The notes: generated from the letters alone by a model not told the origin. 64,000 nt of DNA from Bacteroidota bacterium (GCA_023428545.1 JAEYXH010000008.1:247745-311744), one strand, 5' to 3'. Shown: positions 18,143 through 27,008, numbered from the stretch's first letter. A program made the numbers and translations.

Positions 18143-18167
18143 CAAAAGTAGGACAAACCTATTTGTC
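18143..18167 (-). promoter_or_regulatory. Promoter boxes and dyad before the His-rich gene
   Basis: On the minus strand two -7 matches occur: TAGGTTTG (18154-18161) and TACTTTTG (18143-18150). The first is inside a dyad, GACAAA CCTA TTTGTC, at 18152-18167, so a repressor bound there would block it. A metal-responsive regulator is a guess. Confidence 0.45.
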
Positions 18168-18201
18168 ACGAAATACCTAAATGTTGGGATATTGGTTATG
18201 C

Positions 18202-18489
18202 CTATTTGCCTGCAAGCGCCGAAAGTTCCTCCAGGGCAGAATTGGCTTTGGCGTAAAGATCGTCGACCACTTTCTTGAGGTAAGTCTTCACCATGGCCGG
18301 GTTATCCTTGCCATCGGGATGGTTGACCCTCATTCGCAGTTCATAATGACCTGCAACAATGTTTCTGGCAATTTCCATTGCTTTCTCCTGTTCCTCTTCC
18401 GGAAGGCTTTCCATTACGTAAAGACATTCTTCGAGAACCAAAGACATCAAATAATCAATATCTTTTTTCAAACTGCGTATACTTGCCAT
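18202..18489 (-). CDS. Small conserved helical protein, unknown function
   Basis: A 95-residue, predicted all-helical, acidic cytosolic protein (MASIRSLKKDIDYLMSLVLE...). It has no signal peptide or Cys. A central NHPDGKDNPAMVKTYLKKVVDDLYAKANSALEEL segment separates two helical halves. It follows the DUF3108 gene after 11 bases on the same strand, completing a tight trio with the Ig-like lipoprotein, so it is probably cotranscribed. I recognise it only as the sort of short protein found repeatedly in Bacteroidota; no function can be given. Confidence 0.7.
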   Translation of the reverse strand: MASIRSLKKDIDYLMSLVLEECLYVMESLPEEEQEKAMEIARNIVAGHYELRMRVNHPDGKDNPAMVKTYLKKVVDDLYAKANSALEELSALAGK

Positions 18490-18500
18490 AATATCTAATT

Positions 18501-19304
18501 TTAAAATTCAAATTTTACGGGTGATCCGTTGATCTCGGCCGATTCCAGAATGGCTTTAACAGAACCTACCAGAATCTTGGTTTCAACCATGACCGGAAGG
18601 TGGTGGGGGCCGTCCTCAATCCATACCTTGAGGTATTCGCCTCCAGGGAAAAAATCGCCCTGCAGTAAAAGTATGGAAAATTTATGGCACGAGAAAACCA
18701 CTTTGTCTCTTGTGGTAATGGTTTCTTTTCCCAGATAACGGTAATAGATCGAATGCACTTCGTTATCGACCAGCATCGTGAACGGGACTTTCTGCCCGAT
18801 TTTCAGTTTACTGTAGTCATGGCTCCTGAATTCGTAAGCCATGGCAAGCATGTCACGTATGCCCGGAACAACATTGAGCGTGTCCCTGAAGGCAGGCTTT
18901 TTAAACCGCCGAACATCAGAATAGATGTATTTTCCTGGAGGAGGAACCCTGTATTCATAAAATGAATGTTCATTTCCATGGTTAAAATTCTGCACATAAA
19001 ATTCAGGCTCGAGGGTGTTGGGTTTTACGGTGGATATAATGGTATCGCGTACCTTGTATAGCCGGTCATATGACTTAAAGGTGTGTGCTTCGGCAGTGAT
19101 TTGCCATCTTTCGCCTGCCTGGGTGGTTTTCGATTTCAGCGACAAATGAATTTGTCCGCTCCGGATCCAGATGAAATGCCAGTTGTAAAAGGCACCATAA
19201 GTCAGCTTTTCACCTGGCCTGAGAACATTTTTCCTTTGTGCTGATGAATGCAGGGGAATAAACAACACCCAGATTAAGGTCAGATATAAGAGGATTTGCT
19301 TCAT
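18501..19304 (-). CDS. DUF3108 domain exported protein
   Basis: Exported protein of 267 residues with signal peptide MKQILLYLTLIWVLFIPLHSSA. The mature part matches DUF3108: LRPGEKLTYGAFYNWHFIWIRSGQIHLSLKSKT at the start, RDTIISTVKPNTLEPEFYVQN in the middle and the C-terminal GPHHLPVMVETKILVGSVKAIL. These beta-rich periplasmic proteins are of unknown function. It is between the Ig-like lipoprotein gene (11 bases upstream) and the 95-residue gene (11 bases downstream), so the three are very likely one operon, perhaps in cell-envelope maintenance. Confidence 0.82.
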   Translation of the reverse strand: MKQILLYLTLIWVLFIPLHSSAQRKNVLRPGEKLTYGAFYNWHFIWIRSGQIHLSLKSKTTQAGERWQITAEAHTFKSYDRLYKVRDTIISTVKPNTLEPEFYVQNFNHGNEHSFYEYRVPPPGKYIYSDVRRFKKPAFRDTLNVVPGIRDMLAMAYEFRSHDYSKLKIGQKVPFTMLVDNEVHSIYYRYLGKETITTRDKVVFSCHKFSILLLQGDFFPGGEYLKVWIEDGPHHLPVMVETKILVGSVKAILESAEINGSPVKFEF

Positions 19305-19315
19305 TTGGCTTTTGA

Positions 19316-21262
19316 TTATCTGGCCCTGGGCATTCCGAGCGACCGCCCACCTAAATCCATTTGTACGGGTTCCCGTTCCTGTTCTTCCAATTTTTCGCGC
19401 TCTTCCTGTTCTTTCTTTCTTCGCAATTCTTCCTCTTCCTTGTCAATCAGTTTTTTAGGATATTCGGGATTGGGTGTGACATCCCACGGATATTCATTTT
19501 CCCAGTTCGAACGGACTTTTATTATTTCCGGAAAGTAGGCTACTTTTTCAGGTTGCGTCCCTGTTTTTTGTGAACCAGGGTCCCATTTCCCGTTGTCGTT
19601 GGAGTCATAAATGAATTTGATCTTGTGTTTGTTGGGAGCCAGGAAATCAAACGTTACACTGCCATCTGTTTTTGCACGGATTGTTTTGATTACCTTTTCA
19701 TCCTTGCTGTTATCGAGTAACTGGATTAACATGGGCTCGGTAACTGAAGCAAGCTGTAGTACAATACTCCCGTAATAATCATCTTTTTGGGTAGTGAATT
19801 TTCTGGAAATCTTTCTGCTGGTTATGCCATAAATATTCCGGGCCGCTGCCGAGTCGACTTCCAGCAAATAGGCTGTATTGGGTTCCCAATTGTAATTGAT
19901 TTCCCAGGTCCTGTATTCAATGGTATCCTTTCGGATACTGATCGGTAGGGGAGTTTGGGCAACATCATCGGCCATGATGATTCGTATTGCCGAAAAATCA
20001 AATGTATCTATCGGCTCAGGAGCAAACAATTTGACCGGAATATTCAGGTCAAATCCAGCTGTTTTGATATTGTCTGAAAAACTAAATTGTACGATCTCAG
20101 GAATTTCATCGTCGTCTCGATTCCGTCTTCTGGATTCGGAACGTGTAGCCCTGTCCGTAAAAATCATGTTTACGGTATCGGTTTTCAGGAACCGTTGTTC
20201 CATAGAATCGATATCCGTATAACTTAACTGAAATTTGAGGGTATCGTTCGAGGCAATAAGCGTATCGGTGAGCCAAACGGTTATTGAATCGAGCTCGGGA
20301 TTAGGTTCAAGGATAAACGGATATTCCTGGTTGAACCCGAGAAGCTTGATATCCAATGTGTCGGCAACCGGTTCACTGAATACCAGCGTACTTCTGTACC
20401 GTGTGTCACGAATTGATTTCTCGAGGAACTGGTCGAAAAAATCCTCCATGAATGTCCTCAGATAAACCGGTTCAGGGAAGAAATAGGTATTTCCGGCAAT
20501 AAGCAGAGAATCGGCTCCTTTGGCCAGCGTATCAGGCTCGGCCCTGTATTCGGCGGTTGGCACGATCAGGCTGTCGGCAAAGGCAATTTCCTCGGCCCCC
20601 GGATCGTAAATCAGGTTCTGGTTGGCATCGTTGACCGCAAAGAGTTTGTAAGATCCCGACTTGACATTGTCGAACAGGAATATGCCTTTCTCATCGGTGC
20701 GGGCAACATAGTCAGGGATGGTGGTGCTTAATGCACTGTCGGCCAGATTTTGGTGCAGCATCACCAGGATTTTTTCGGTCGTTTCAAGGTTGAAGGCATT
20801 TTTCACGGCACCTGCCACCCTGAGGGTATCAATTTGCGATCCGGTGCTGAATATCATCCGGAGGCTCTTGTATGGATTTCTTTCGTTATTATCTGCAATA
20901 GAGTTTTTAAAGTCAAGGGAATAAGTCATTTCTGGTTTCAACTCCTCATTAAAAGTAACGATGAGTGATTTCGATTTGGTCCTGATGGTCGGTCTCTTTG
21001 TCAGGGGAGGAGAGACTACCAATTGCTCGGAAACGGCATCCGAAATGATATATTCATTGAAAGTCAGGCTAACTTCTTTTCCCGTGAAATTCAAGGCCCG
21101 ATAGGCCGGGGAGGTTTCAATCAATATCGGCGGAATGGAGTCCTTAGGCCCACCGGTCGGCATACCCTGATTTGCACAGGAAGTGTATAATCCCATGGAT
21201 ATAATAATGGCAATTACCAGTGTAAGAAGGCTGTTCTCTATCTTAATCCGTAACCTATGCAT
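19316..21262 (-). CDS. Lipoprotein with bacterial Ig-like (SbsA-type) domain
   Basis: Lipoprotein of 648 residues; the lipobox LYTSC gives Cys29 as the lipid-bearing residue, which sets the start at 21262 and not at the longer open frame. The first domain (about 40-145) is an SbsA-type Ig-like fold: PPILIETSPAYRALNFTGKEVSLTFNEYI. Next is a short carboxypeptidase-regulatory-like fold (NVKSGSYKLFAVNDANQNLIYD, with a calcium-like DANQN turn), then further beta domains. The C-terminus has a second DSNDNGKWDPG turn and a highly charged EEEELRRKKEQEER-like tail. It is the first gene of the trio with the DUF3108 protein; the role is unknown, probably envelope-related. Confidence 0.8.
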   Translation of the reverse strand: MHRLRIKIENSLLTLVIAIIISMGLYTSCANQGMPTGGPKDSIPPILIETSPAYRALNFTGKEVSLTFNEYIISDAVSEQLVVSPPLTKRPTIRTKSKSLIVTFNEELKPEMTYSLDFKNSIADNNERNPYKSLRMIFSTGSQIDTLRVAGAVKNAFNLETTEKILVMLHQNLADSALSTTIPDYVARTDEKGIFLFDNVKSGSYKLFAVNDANQNLIYDPGAEEIAFADSLIVPTAEYRAEPDTLAKGADSLLIAGNTYFFPEPVYLRTFMEDFFDQFLEKSIRDTRYRSTLVFSEPVADTLDIKLLGFNQEYPFILEPNPELDSITVWLTDTLIASNDTLKFQLSYTDIDSMEQRFLKTDTVNMIFTDRATRSESRRRNRDDDEIPEIVQFSFSDNIKTAGFDLNIPVKLFAPEPIDTFDFSAIRIIMADDVAQTPLPISIRKDTIEYRTWEINYNWEPNTAYLLEVDSAAARNIYGITSRKISRKFTTQKDDYYGSIVLQLASVTEPMLIQLLDNSKDEKVIKTIRAKTDGSVTFDFLAPNKHKIKFIYDSNDNGKWDPGSQKTGTQPEKVAYFPEIIKVRSNWENEYPWDVTPNPEYPKKLIDKEEEELRRKKEQEEREKLEEQEREPVQMDLGGRSLGMPRAR

Positions 21263-21374
21263 TGCAAATTGTTCAAAAATTCCGGTAAAAAGCGGAGTAC
21301 AAACATACAAAATGATTCATGAATTGAGGTTTAGCCCTTGTTAATTAACGTAAATTCGCAATTTTGCATGCCAC

Positions 21375-22520
21375 ATGAAAATTACTGTCCGAGACGAAAT
21401 CTGGCAACATATAGAGGGCGGGGTTCCTTATGATATCAGGGTAAATCCTGATTTGAAACAACTTTTTGTTGCATTGGCGGATGTTATCGGCGGCAAGAAA
21501 GTGATGGTCATTTTTAACGGGGATATACCCAGGGATGATGACTGGCATTTTGTTCCGCTTTTGCCCATGACCTTCATGCAGATCCCTTCGGTGTTGCGCA
21601 AATTGCGGAGATTGAAGTATTGGGAAGATTTGGCTTCGCACCTGGTCCGTCCTGTAAAAACCATCTGGTCGGGAACGTCTTATACTCCCTGGAAACTCAG
21701 GATGGTTGATCGGTTCAGGGGAAACCAATTGCACAATGCTTCCCAATGGATTGATCTTTCTGATATTCCGGTTCAGGAATTTGCCTTTGCAAATATTTCT
21801 TCTGCCTTTGGTTACCAGGAATGGAAAATGAATATTGGACGTCTCATTATGGAGTTGTGCAAAGAAATTCACTTCAGGGGAGGCATTGTTCTAAATTACG
21901 CTGAAGTTGAAGCTTCAGGGGAAGGAACCATCTTGAATGACCTGGTTACCGGCGCCCATAAGCTTATCCTGGCAAGGAGTAACGTCCAGGGTAAAATGAC
22001 TTCCCGTCCTGAAGTGGAGATGGGATTGACTCCCTGGTCTGGTTTTGTGATGCGAATTCCTTACCACGACGATTATCTTGAACTGATCGACCGTGAAGGG
22101 AAACTGATGGGCTCCATGGTTTTTTCGAATGATCATGGGTTGCTTGCTGATGCAGTCGGGAACTTTTTGGGCACAGGGGTTCAAGATTTAAAATGGGGTA
22201 TCCGTCAGTCCCATGATTTGGATGATTTCAGTGAGCTTCCATCTGATAAACTGGAAGGTTACCGGTTGATGGCAGCCCCCGGGGTGGACAATTCACCTGT
22301 GGAGGATGCCATGGAAACGGCCTTCGATATATCAAAACAGACAGGCATTTCTTTTAAGGAATTCAGGGATTTATATTATAGGTATGGTGCTGCCATGGAT
22401 CATTTGACCGAAGAGGCCTATCAAATCATGAACCAGTCGCGTGAGTATTCTTTCATCTGGGAAAGAGTCATTCAGGAATACAGTGAGAGGTTTGAGTGGA
22501 AGATCAGGAATGAGGGTTAA
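21375..22520 (+). CDS. GlpD-like protein lacking the FAD-binding Rossmann motif
   Basis: A cytosolic protein of 381 residues with distant resemblance to FAD-dependent glycerol-3-phosphate dehydrogenase. The similar parts are ASHLVRPVKTIW (compare APHL..P in GlpD), GRLIMELCKEIHFRGGIVLNYAEVEA (the substrate-domain helix and strand) and the C-terminal FKEFRDLYYRYGAAMDHL (the GlpD C-terminal helical domain). The N-terminal GxGxxG nucleotide-binding motif is absent: the protein begins MKITVRDEIWQHIEGGVPYD. It is therefore a reduced relative or a structural analogue; catalysis is doubtful. It is followed by rnr after 73 bases. The similarity is read by eye and needs a profile comparison. Confidence 0.55.
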   Translation: MKITVRDEIWQHIEGGVPYDIRVNPDLKQLFVALADVIGGKKVMVIFNGDIPRDDDWHFVPLLPMTFMQIPSVLRKLRRLKYWEDLASHLVRPVKTIWSGTSYTPWKLRMVDRFRGNQLHNASQWIDLSDIPVQEFAFANISSAFGYQEWKMNIGRLIMELCKEIHFRGGIVLNYAEVEASGEGTILNDLVTGAHKLILARSNVQGKMTSRPEVEMGLTPWSGFVMRIPYHDDYLELIDREGKLMGSMVFSNDHGLLADAVGNFLGTGVQDLKWGIRQSHDLDDFSELPSDKLEGYRLMAAPGVDNSPVEDAMETAFDISKQTGISFKEFRDLYYRYGAAMDHLTEEAYQIMNQSREYSFIWERVIQEYSERFEWKIRNEG

Positions 22521-22593
22521 CCACTAAAAGGTTATGCCGGAAATTACTCTCCTGAGATGCTTTTTTGTAACTTCAACGCAAATTAAACTTGAT

Positions 22594-24771
22594 ATGAGTA
22601 ATAAAAAGAACAAGAAAAGGGCTAAGCAATCAGCCACATACGATAAGAAAAACCTGAAAAAGGTCATCCTGTCCATGATGTATGAAGATCCGGCCAGGTC
22701 TTTTAACTATAAACAGATTTCCTCCAATCTTGGGATCAAGGATGCCGACTCCAGGCAGTTGGTTACGATATGCCTCGAGGAGTTGCATGATAACGGGTAT
22801 GTCGACAAGCAGGGGATGGGGAAGTTTCGCCTTAAAACCAGGGGTGGATATGCTGTCGGTATTTTTGACCTGCAATCGAAAGGATATGCCTATGTCCGAA
22901 GCGAGGAAGTTGACACTCCGGTTTACATTGCCTCGCGAAATATGATGCATGCCCTTTCGGGTGATAAAGTCAAGGTACTCTTGTTTGCCCGCCGGAAGGG
23001 ACATGACCTTGAAGGTGAAATCGTGGAAGTGATCGAACGGGCCAAAACCCAGTTCGTGGGAACGGTTGAGCTTACCAAAAACTATGCTTTTCTGGTTCCA
23101 TCCGGAAAAGCGACTTTCGATATTTTTATCCCGGGCGATGCACTGAACGGTGCACTTACCGGTCAGAAAGCTATAGCTGAGATTACCGAATGGCCAACCA
23201 ATGCAAAAAATCCTGTTGGTAGAATTATCGAGGTGCTGGGCGACAAGGGTGACCATAACACCGAGATGCATGCCATTTTAGCTGAGTATGAGCTTCCCTG
23301 GAAGTTCCCTTCGAATGTGGAACGGGCCGCTGAGAAAATTCCGGATGAAGTTCCTCAATCGGAAATAAAAAACAGGCGTGATTTCAGGGGGACCACCACT
23401 TTTACCATTGACCCGGCTGATGCCAAAGATTTTGACGATGCCCTTTCCCTGCAAAAGCTCGATAACGGAAATTGGGAGGTTGGGGTACATATTGCCGATG
23501 TTTCCTATTACGTTAGACCAGGAACCATACTTGACGAAGAAGCCTATAGCCGCGCAACGTCAGTATATTTGGTCGACCGTGTGGTGCCAATGTTACCCGA
23601 AAAACTTTCCAACGGGGTATGTTCTCTTCGTCCAAACGAGGACAAGCTCTGTTTTTCGGCGGTTTTTGAAATGAATGAGGACGGTGATGTTTTGGGTGAA
23701 TGGTTCGGAAGAACGCTCATCAATTCTGACCGGCGTTTTTCTTACGAGGATGCCCAGGAAATTATTGAAACAGGCCAGGGTGAATTGTCAGCTGAGGTGT
23801 TGATGCTCAATAGCCTGGCGGTTAAACTGCGGCAAAGGAGATTTAAGGAGGGTTCGATCGCTTTCGACAGGGTCGAGATCAAGTTTGAGATCGATGAAAA
23901 AGGGAAACCACTTTCCGTTTATTTCAAGGAATCAAAGGATGCCCATAAATTGATCGAGGAATTTATGCTTCTGGCCAACAAAAAGGTGGCTGAAGTTATT
24001 GGTAAGGTCAAAGGCAAGCAGCCTGCCAAAACATTTGTTTACAGGATACACGATCGTCCCGATATCGAAAAGCTGGAGAACTTTAACAACTTCATCCATA
24101 AGTTCGGACTGGGAATTCAGCTGGTAACACCCCGGGCCATTGCAGCCTCCATGAATAACCTCCTTGAAAACATCAAGGGAAAAAAGGAACAGAATATTGT
24201 CGAAATGCTGGCGATCAGGGCAATGGCCAAGGCAGCCTATTCGACCCGGAACATTGGTCATTACGGACTGGCTTTTGAACATTATACCCATTTTACCTCT
24301 CCAATCAGGAGATATCCCGATGTAATGGTGCACCGGTTGCTCGAAAGATACCTCGATGGCGGTCGATCGGTCGACAGTGTCAAATATGAAGAGATGTGCC
24401 GGCATTCGTCCGACATGGAGACCCGTGCCGCCAATGCCGAAAGGTCGTCTGTGAAGTACAAGCAGGTGGAATTCATGCAGGAACATGTGGGCGAGATTTA
24501 TAAAGGGGTCATCTCGGGTGTCACCGAATTCGGCCTGTTTGTTGAGCTTGAGAATAAAATTGAAGGCATGATTCCCATGAGGGAGATAGGGGATGACTTT
24601 TATATCTTCGATGAAAACAATTATCTGATCAGGGGAAGGCATACCGGCCGGATTTTTCAATTGGGCGATGAGGTGATGATCAAGATCTGGCGGACAAACC
24701 TGGAGCGGAAACAGCTCGATTTCCTGTTGGCCGAAAAGGAAGCGTCCGGATCGGGTCGTCGCAAGAATTAA
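22594..24771 (+). CDS. rnr: Ribonuclease R
   Basis: Processive 3'-to-5' exoribonuclease of the RNase II/R family, 725 residues, which degrades structured RNA in the cytosol. Order: basic N-terminus (MSNKKNKKRAKQ), winged-helix (about 15-80), two cold-shock domains (about 85-240), the RNB catalytic domain with FTIDPADAKDFDDALSL (the Mg-binding aspartates, near residue 275) and YSTRNIGHYGLAFEHYTHFTSPIRR, and a C-terminal S1 domain (EIYKGVISGVTEFGLFVEL). The ATG at 22594 gives the basic N-terminus; the open frame upstream starts with a non-basic MPEITLLRCFF and is less likely. The gene is complete. Confidence 0.96.
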   Translation: MSNKKNKKRAKQSATYDKKNLKKVILSMMYEDPARSFNYKQISSNLGIKDADSRQLVTICLEELHDNGYVDKQGMGKFRLKTRGGYAVGIFDLQSKGYAYVRSEEVDTPVYIASRNMMHALSGDKVKVLLFARRKGHDLEGEIVEVIERAKTQFVGTVELTKNYAFLVPSGKATFDIFIPGDALNGALTGQKAIAEITEWPTNAKNPVGRIIEVLGDKGDHNTEMHAILAEYELPWKFPSNVERAAEKIPDEVPQSEIKNRRDFRGTTTFTIDPADAKDFDDALSLQKLDNGNWEVGVHIADVSYYVRPGTILDEEAYSRATSVYLVDRVVPMLPEKLSNGVCSLRPNEDKLCFSAVFEMNEDGDVLGEWFGRTLINSDRRFSYEDAQEIIETGQGELSAEVLMLNSLAVKLRQRRFKEGSIAFDRVEIKFEIDEKGKPLSVYFKESKDAHKLIEEFMLLANKKVAEVIGKVKGKQPAKTFVYRIHDRPDIEKLENFNNFIHKFGLGIQLVTPRAIAASMNNLLENIKGKKEQNIVEMLAIRAMAKAAYSTRNIGHYGLAFEHYTHFTSPIRRYPDVMVHRLLERYLDGGRSVDSVKYEEMCRHSSDMETRAANAERSSVKYKQVEFMQEHVGEIYKGVISGVTEFGLFVELENKIEGMIPMREIGDDFYIFDENNYLIRGRHTGRIFQLGDEVMIKIWRTNLERKQLDFLLAEKEASGSGRRKN

Positions 24772-24781
24772 AATTTTCAAC

Positions 24782-24789
24782 TATATTTG
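24782..24789 (+). promoter_or_regulatory. -7 box before TetR-type gene
   Basis: TATATTTG is an exact TAnnTTTG match, 31 bases before the ATG at 24821. No -33 TTTG is seen at the right distance. Confidence 0.4.
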
Positions 24790-24820
24790 TCTGAGTTAAC
24801 AAACTTTGAAGAATCAGCTA

Positions 24821-25423
24821 ATGGAAAATTCTGTTGAATCCGGATCAAAAAGAGATGTCAACCGGGAGAATATATTGAAGATAGCCCAGGAGATCTTCAG
24901 TAAATACGGATACAAGAAAACCACCCTCGATGATATAGCCAATGCGGTAAGAAAGGGCAAAAGCTCTTTATACTATTACTTTAAAAGCAAGGAAGATCTT
25001 TTTCAGGCTGTGATCATGAAGGAAGTCGACCAGCTTGCCCGTGAACTTGACCGGGTGATCAACCGCAATACAGAACCGGTTGACAAGCTTCGTGATTACA
25101 TGTTGACCAAAATCAACACCTTCCGTAATCTGGCCAATTTCTATCATGCCCTTGAAAACGATGTTACCGCGATTAGTTTTATCAACGATGTCAAACTTCG
25201 CTATGAGCAGGACGAAATCAGGTTAATCAAAAGGATCCTGATTGAGGGTGTACGAAAGAATGAGTTTGAGATCTATGATTTCAATCTGGCTGCCATCGGT
25301 ATTACCATGGCGATCAAAGGTCTGGAAATGCCTTTATCGGCTGGGACTTATGGAAATCTTAATTTGGAAAGGAGTGTGGATGTCATCCTTAAAATCATCT
25401 GCTACGGTATCATGAAGCGATAA
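24821..25423 (+). CDS. TetR/AcrR family transcriptional regulator
   Basis: DNA-binding repressor of 200 residues. The N-terminal TetR helix-turn-helix occupies about residues 15-62: NRENILKIAQEIFSKYGYKKTTLDDIANAVRKGKSSLYYYFKSKEDLFQAVI, a textbook match. The remaining all-helical ligand domain is variable, so the inducer cannot be read. The ATG at 24821 is used instead of a TTG five codons upstream. No efflux pump or enzyme gene is adjacent on either strand, so its target is not evident. An intrinsic terminator follows 20 bases after the stop. Confidence 0.93.
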   Translation: MENSVESGSKRDVNRENILKIAQEIFSKYGYKKTTLDDIANAVRKGKSSLYYYFKSKEDLFQAVIMKEVDQLARELDRVINRNTEPVDKLRDYMLTKINTFRNLANFYHALENDVTAISFINDVKLRYEQDEIRLIKRILIEGVRKNEFEIYDFNLAAIGITMAIKGLEMPLSAGTYGNLNLERSVDVILKIICYGIMKR

Positions 25424-25442
25424 CGGCTAAAAAATTATAGGG

Positions 25443-25472
25443 AGGCTGTCATTAACTGACAGCCTTTTTTTT
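25443..25472 (+). terminator. Terminator after the TetR-type gene
   Basis: AGGCTGTCA (25443-25451) and TGACAGCCT (25457-25465) form a perfect 9-base stem with loop TTAAC, followed by eight T. Confidence 0.9.
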
Positions 25473-25515
25473 ATGCCTCCCCGGGTATGAGAGTTCACTT
25501 TACACTCCTCACCGG

Positions 25516-25625
25516 TTTGTACATACGACGTATCTTTGACGTATCAAACCAGTATATTGCCTGTTGCCGAACATACAATATACGCAGAAGCTACGCAGTA
25601 TATACGCAGAATTACCCTGTCGGTC
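25516..25625. repeat. 11-bp periodic repeat array, locus 1
   Basis: Between the TetR gene terminator and the coiled-coil gene. GACGTATC occurs at 25527 and 25538; TA steps recur every 11 bases at 25520, 25531, 25542 and 25553; TACGCAG recurs exactly every 11 bases at 25581, 25592 and 25603. The array ends in CCTGTCGGTC (25616-25625). A related array with the same end motif in inverted orientation is at 58568-58672. No coding potential is seen. Confidence 0.6.
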
Positions 25626-25683
25626 CCTAATGGATCATTAGTGGAGAGTGGTATTGTAGAATAAGGGTTATACTCCCGGAGAT

Positions 25684-26550
25684 TTATTTAATATTACCGA
25701 GCTTGGTTTCCACTTCCTTGATTTTCAGCTTTTGCTGATCGATCAGGTTAAGCTGGTCACCCTGGTTGCGCAAGTTTTTGCCGACCTTTCTTTCAAGGCT
25801 TGAGATCTTGCGCTCATTCCGCCTGATCCCTTTTTCATTCGAACGGATATCCTTTTCAATTTCTTTTGCCGTTTCTGCATGCTGTTGCCTGAGGGTTTCG
25901 GCATCAAGTCCTTCCAGGTTTATGGTTTCCCTCCTGTCGAGCCTCATTTGATACTCATCAATTTCCCTTTTCATGTCGGTTATATCCGATTTAAGGCTGT
26001 TGATCTTACTATCACTCCTGCTTTGCCCCTTTGTAAGCTTGCCCAGTTCTCTCTCCATCGATCGGAGTTTATTCTCCTCTTCCTGAAGTTCGAGTGTTAC
26101 AGCGTGTTTATATACTTCAACGGCATATTCCCGGACCAATTTCATGGCCGATTCACTGTTTCGGAGCATATTTTCTGATGAACCAATAAAACCATCTGCC
26201 GTATCAAAAAATACCCGGGTGAATATTGTTCCCGGAAAAGCGGCAACCTGCAGGTAAACATCGGTTAATCCCGGACCTATCTCACGAATTTCAATCCCTC
26301 TCATGATCCATTCATCTTTTTCTTGTACAAACCGGGGTTTCTTTTTAAACATGCTGAATAATCCGCCCGGGACCAGTTTCTTTTCCAGGATGCTGACTGC
26401 ATCATTGGTTGTGGCTTGGGGAATCTCCGCTTCAAATGCTGGTTGATTTCCCCGTGAAGTAGGATATTCCTTCAGGTTAACCTTAATTTCTTCCTGACCA
26501 ATTGTCAATTGGTAAGTGAAAATAAAAATGATCAAAAATAGAGTTCTCAT
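25684..26550 (-). CDS. Exported coiled-coil protein, unknown function
   Basis: A 288-residue exported protein. The ATG at 26550 gives signal peptide MRTLFLIIFIFTYQLTIG; the frame is open further up but the added residues are not hydrophobic. A first domain of about 120 residues (ATTNDAVSILEKKLVPGGLFSMFKKKPRFVQE... FPGTIFTRVFFDTADGFIG) is followed by a long coiled coil (about 150-285) of heptads rich in E, K, R and L, with repeated ISSLERKVGKNLRNQ-like units. Function unknown; it probably acts in the periplasm. It has its own intergenic regions on both sides, so it is likely a single-gene unit. Confidence 0.75.
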   Translation of the reverse strand: MRTLFLIIFIFTYQLTIGQEEIKVNLKEYPTSRGNQPAFEAEIPQATTNDAVSILEKKLVPGGLFSMFKKKPRFVQEKDEWIMRGIEIREIGPGLTDVYLQVAAFPGTIFTRVFFDTADGFIGSSENMLRNSESAMKLVREYAVEVYKHAVTLELQEEENKLRSMERELGKLTKGQSRSDSKINSLKSDITDMKREIDEYQMRLDRRETINLEGLDAETLRQQHAETAKEIEKDIRSNEKGIRRNERKISSLERKVGKNLRNQGDQLNLIDQQKLKIKEVETKLGNIK

Positions 26551-27008
26551 ATTTTGTCTGGTTATAATTTGACTTTTGCCATTCATGATCAATCTTCCGG
26601 AAATCATGCCTTAACTAGGGAGTCTTTCCGAAATAATGTGAGAGGATCAAACCTATGTGTTTGTGCATTGTTCAGGTTTGAAACCCATGACTTCAATACG
26701 CATTCAAAGGTAAAATGTTTAAAATTAGCGAAGATTTTGAACGATTCAGGCAAATTTGAAGAAGGGCAAAAAAAAAAAGACCGGAAGAAACCGGTCCTTT
26801 TTAATCAACCTAAACCTAAACTAAACCAAAAACCAAATATGATATAAAATTATATGCGATACAATTTGTTGAATTTTACTTTTCGTAAAAACAACACTCT
26901 ATAAACACTACAAAGTTATAGATTGTTCAGAAATATCCGAGAGATTTTAGTAAAAAAATACAAAAATATCTGAATATATTGATTATCAGTAATGTTAGTT
27001 TCAGGCAG
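26551..27008. other. 458-base intergenic region, mostly AT-rich
   Basis: It contains the upstream region of the coiled-coil gene, a terminator at 26773-26802 belonging to the GH13 gene on the minus strand, and a CTAAACCAAAAACCAAA stretch at 26822-26838 that recurs upstream of the small HTH gene near 58875. Otherwise I see no gene or RNA. Confidence 0.6.
26773..26802 (-). terminator. Terminator of the alpha-glucan minus-strand operon
   Basis: GACCGG (26779-26784) and CCGGTC (26791-26796) with loop AAGAAA, flanked by an A-run and a T-run so it works in both directions. On the minus strand it is followed by more than ten T and lies about 210 bases after the GH13 stop. Confidence 0.8.

Noticed and set aside
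23932..24780. 282-codon frame antisense to RNase R
   Set aside because: Mirrors the codon structure of rnr; no independent evidence.
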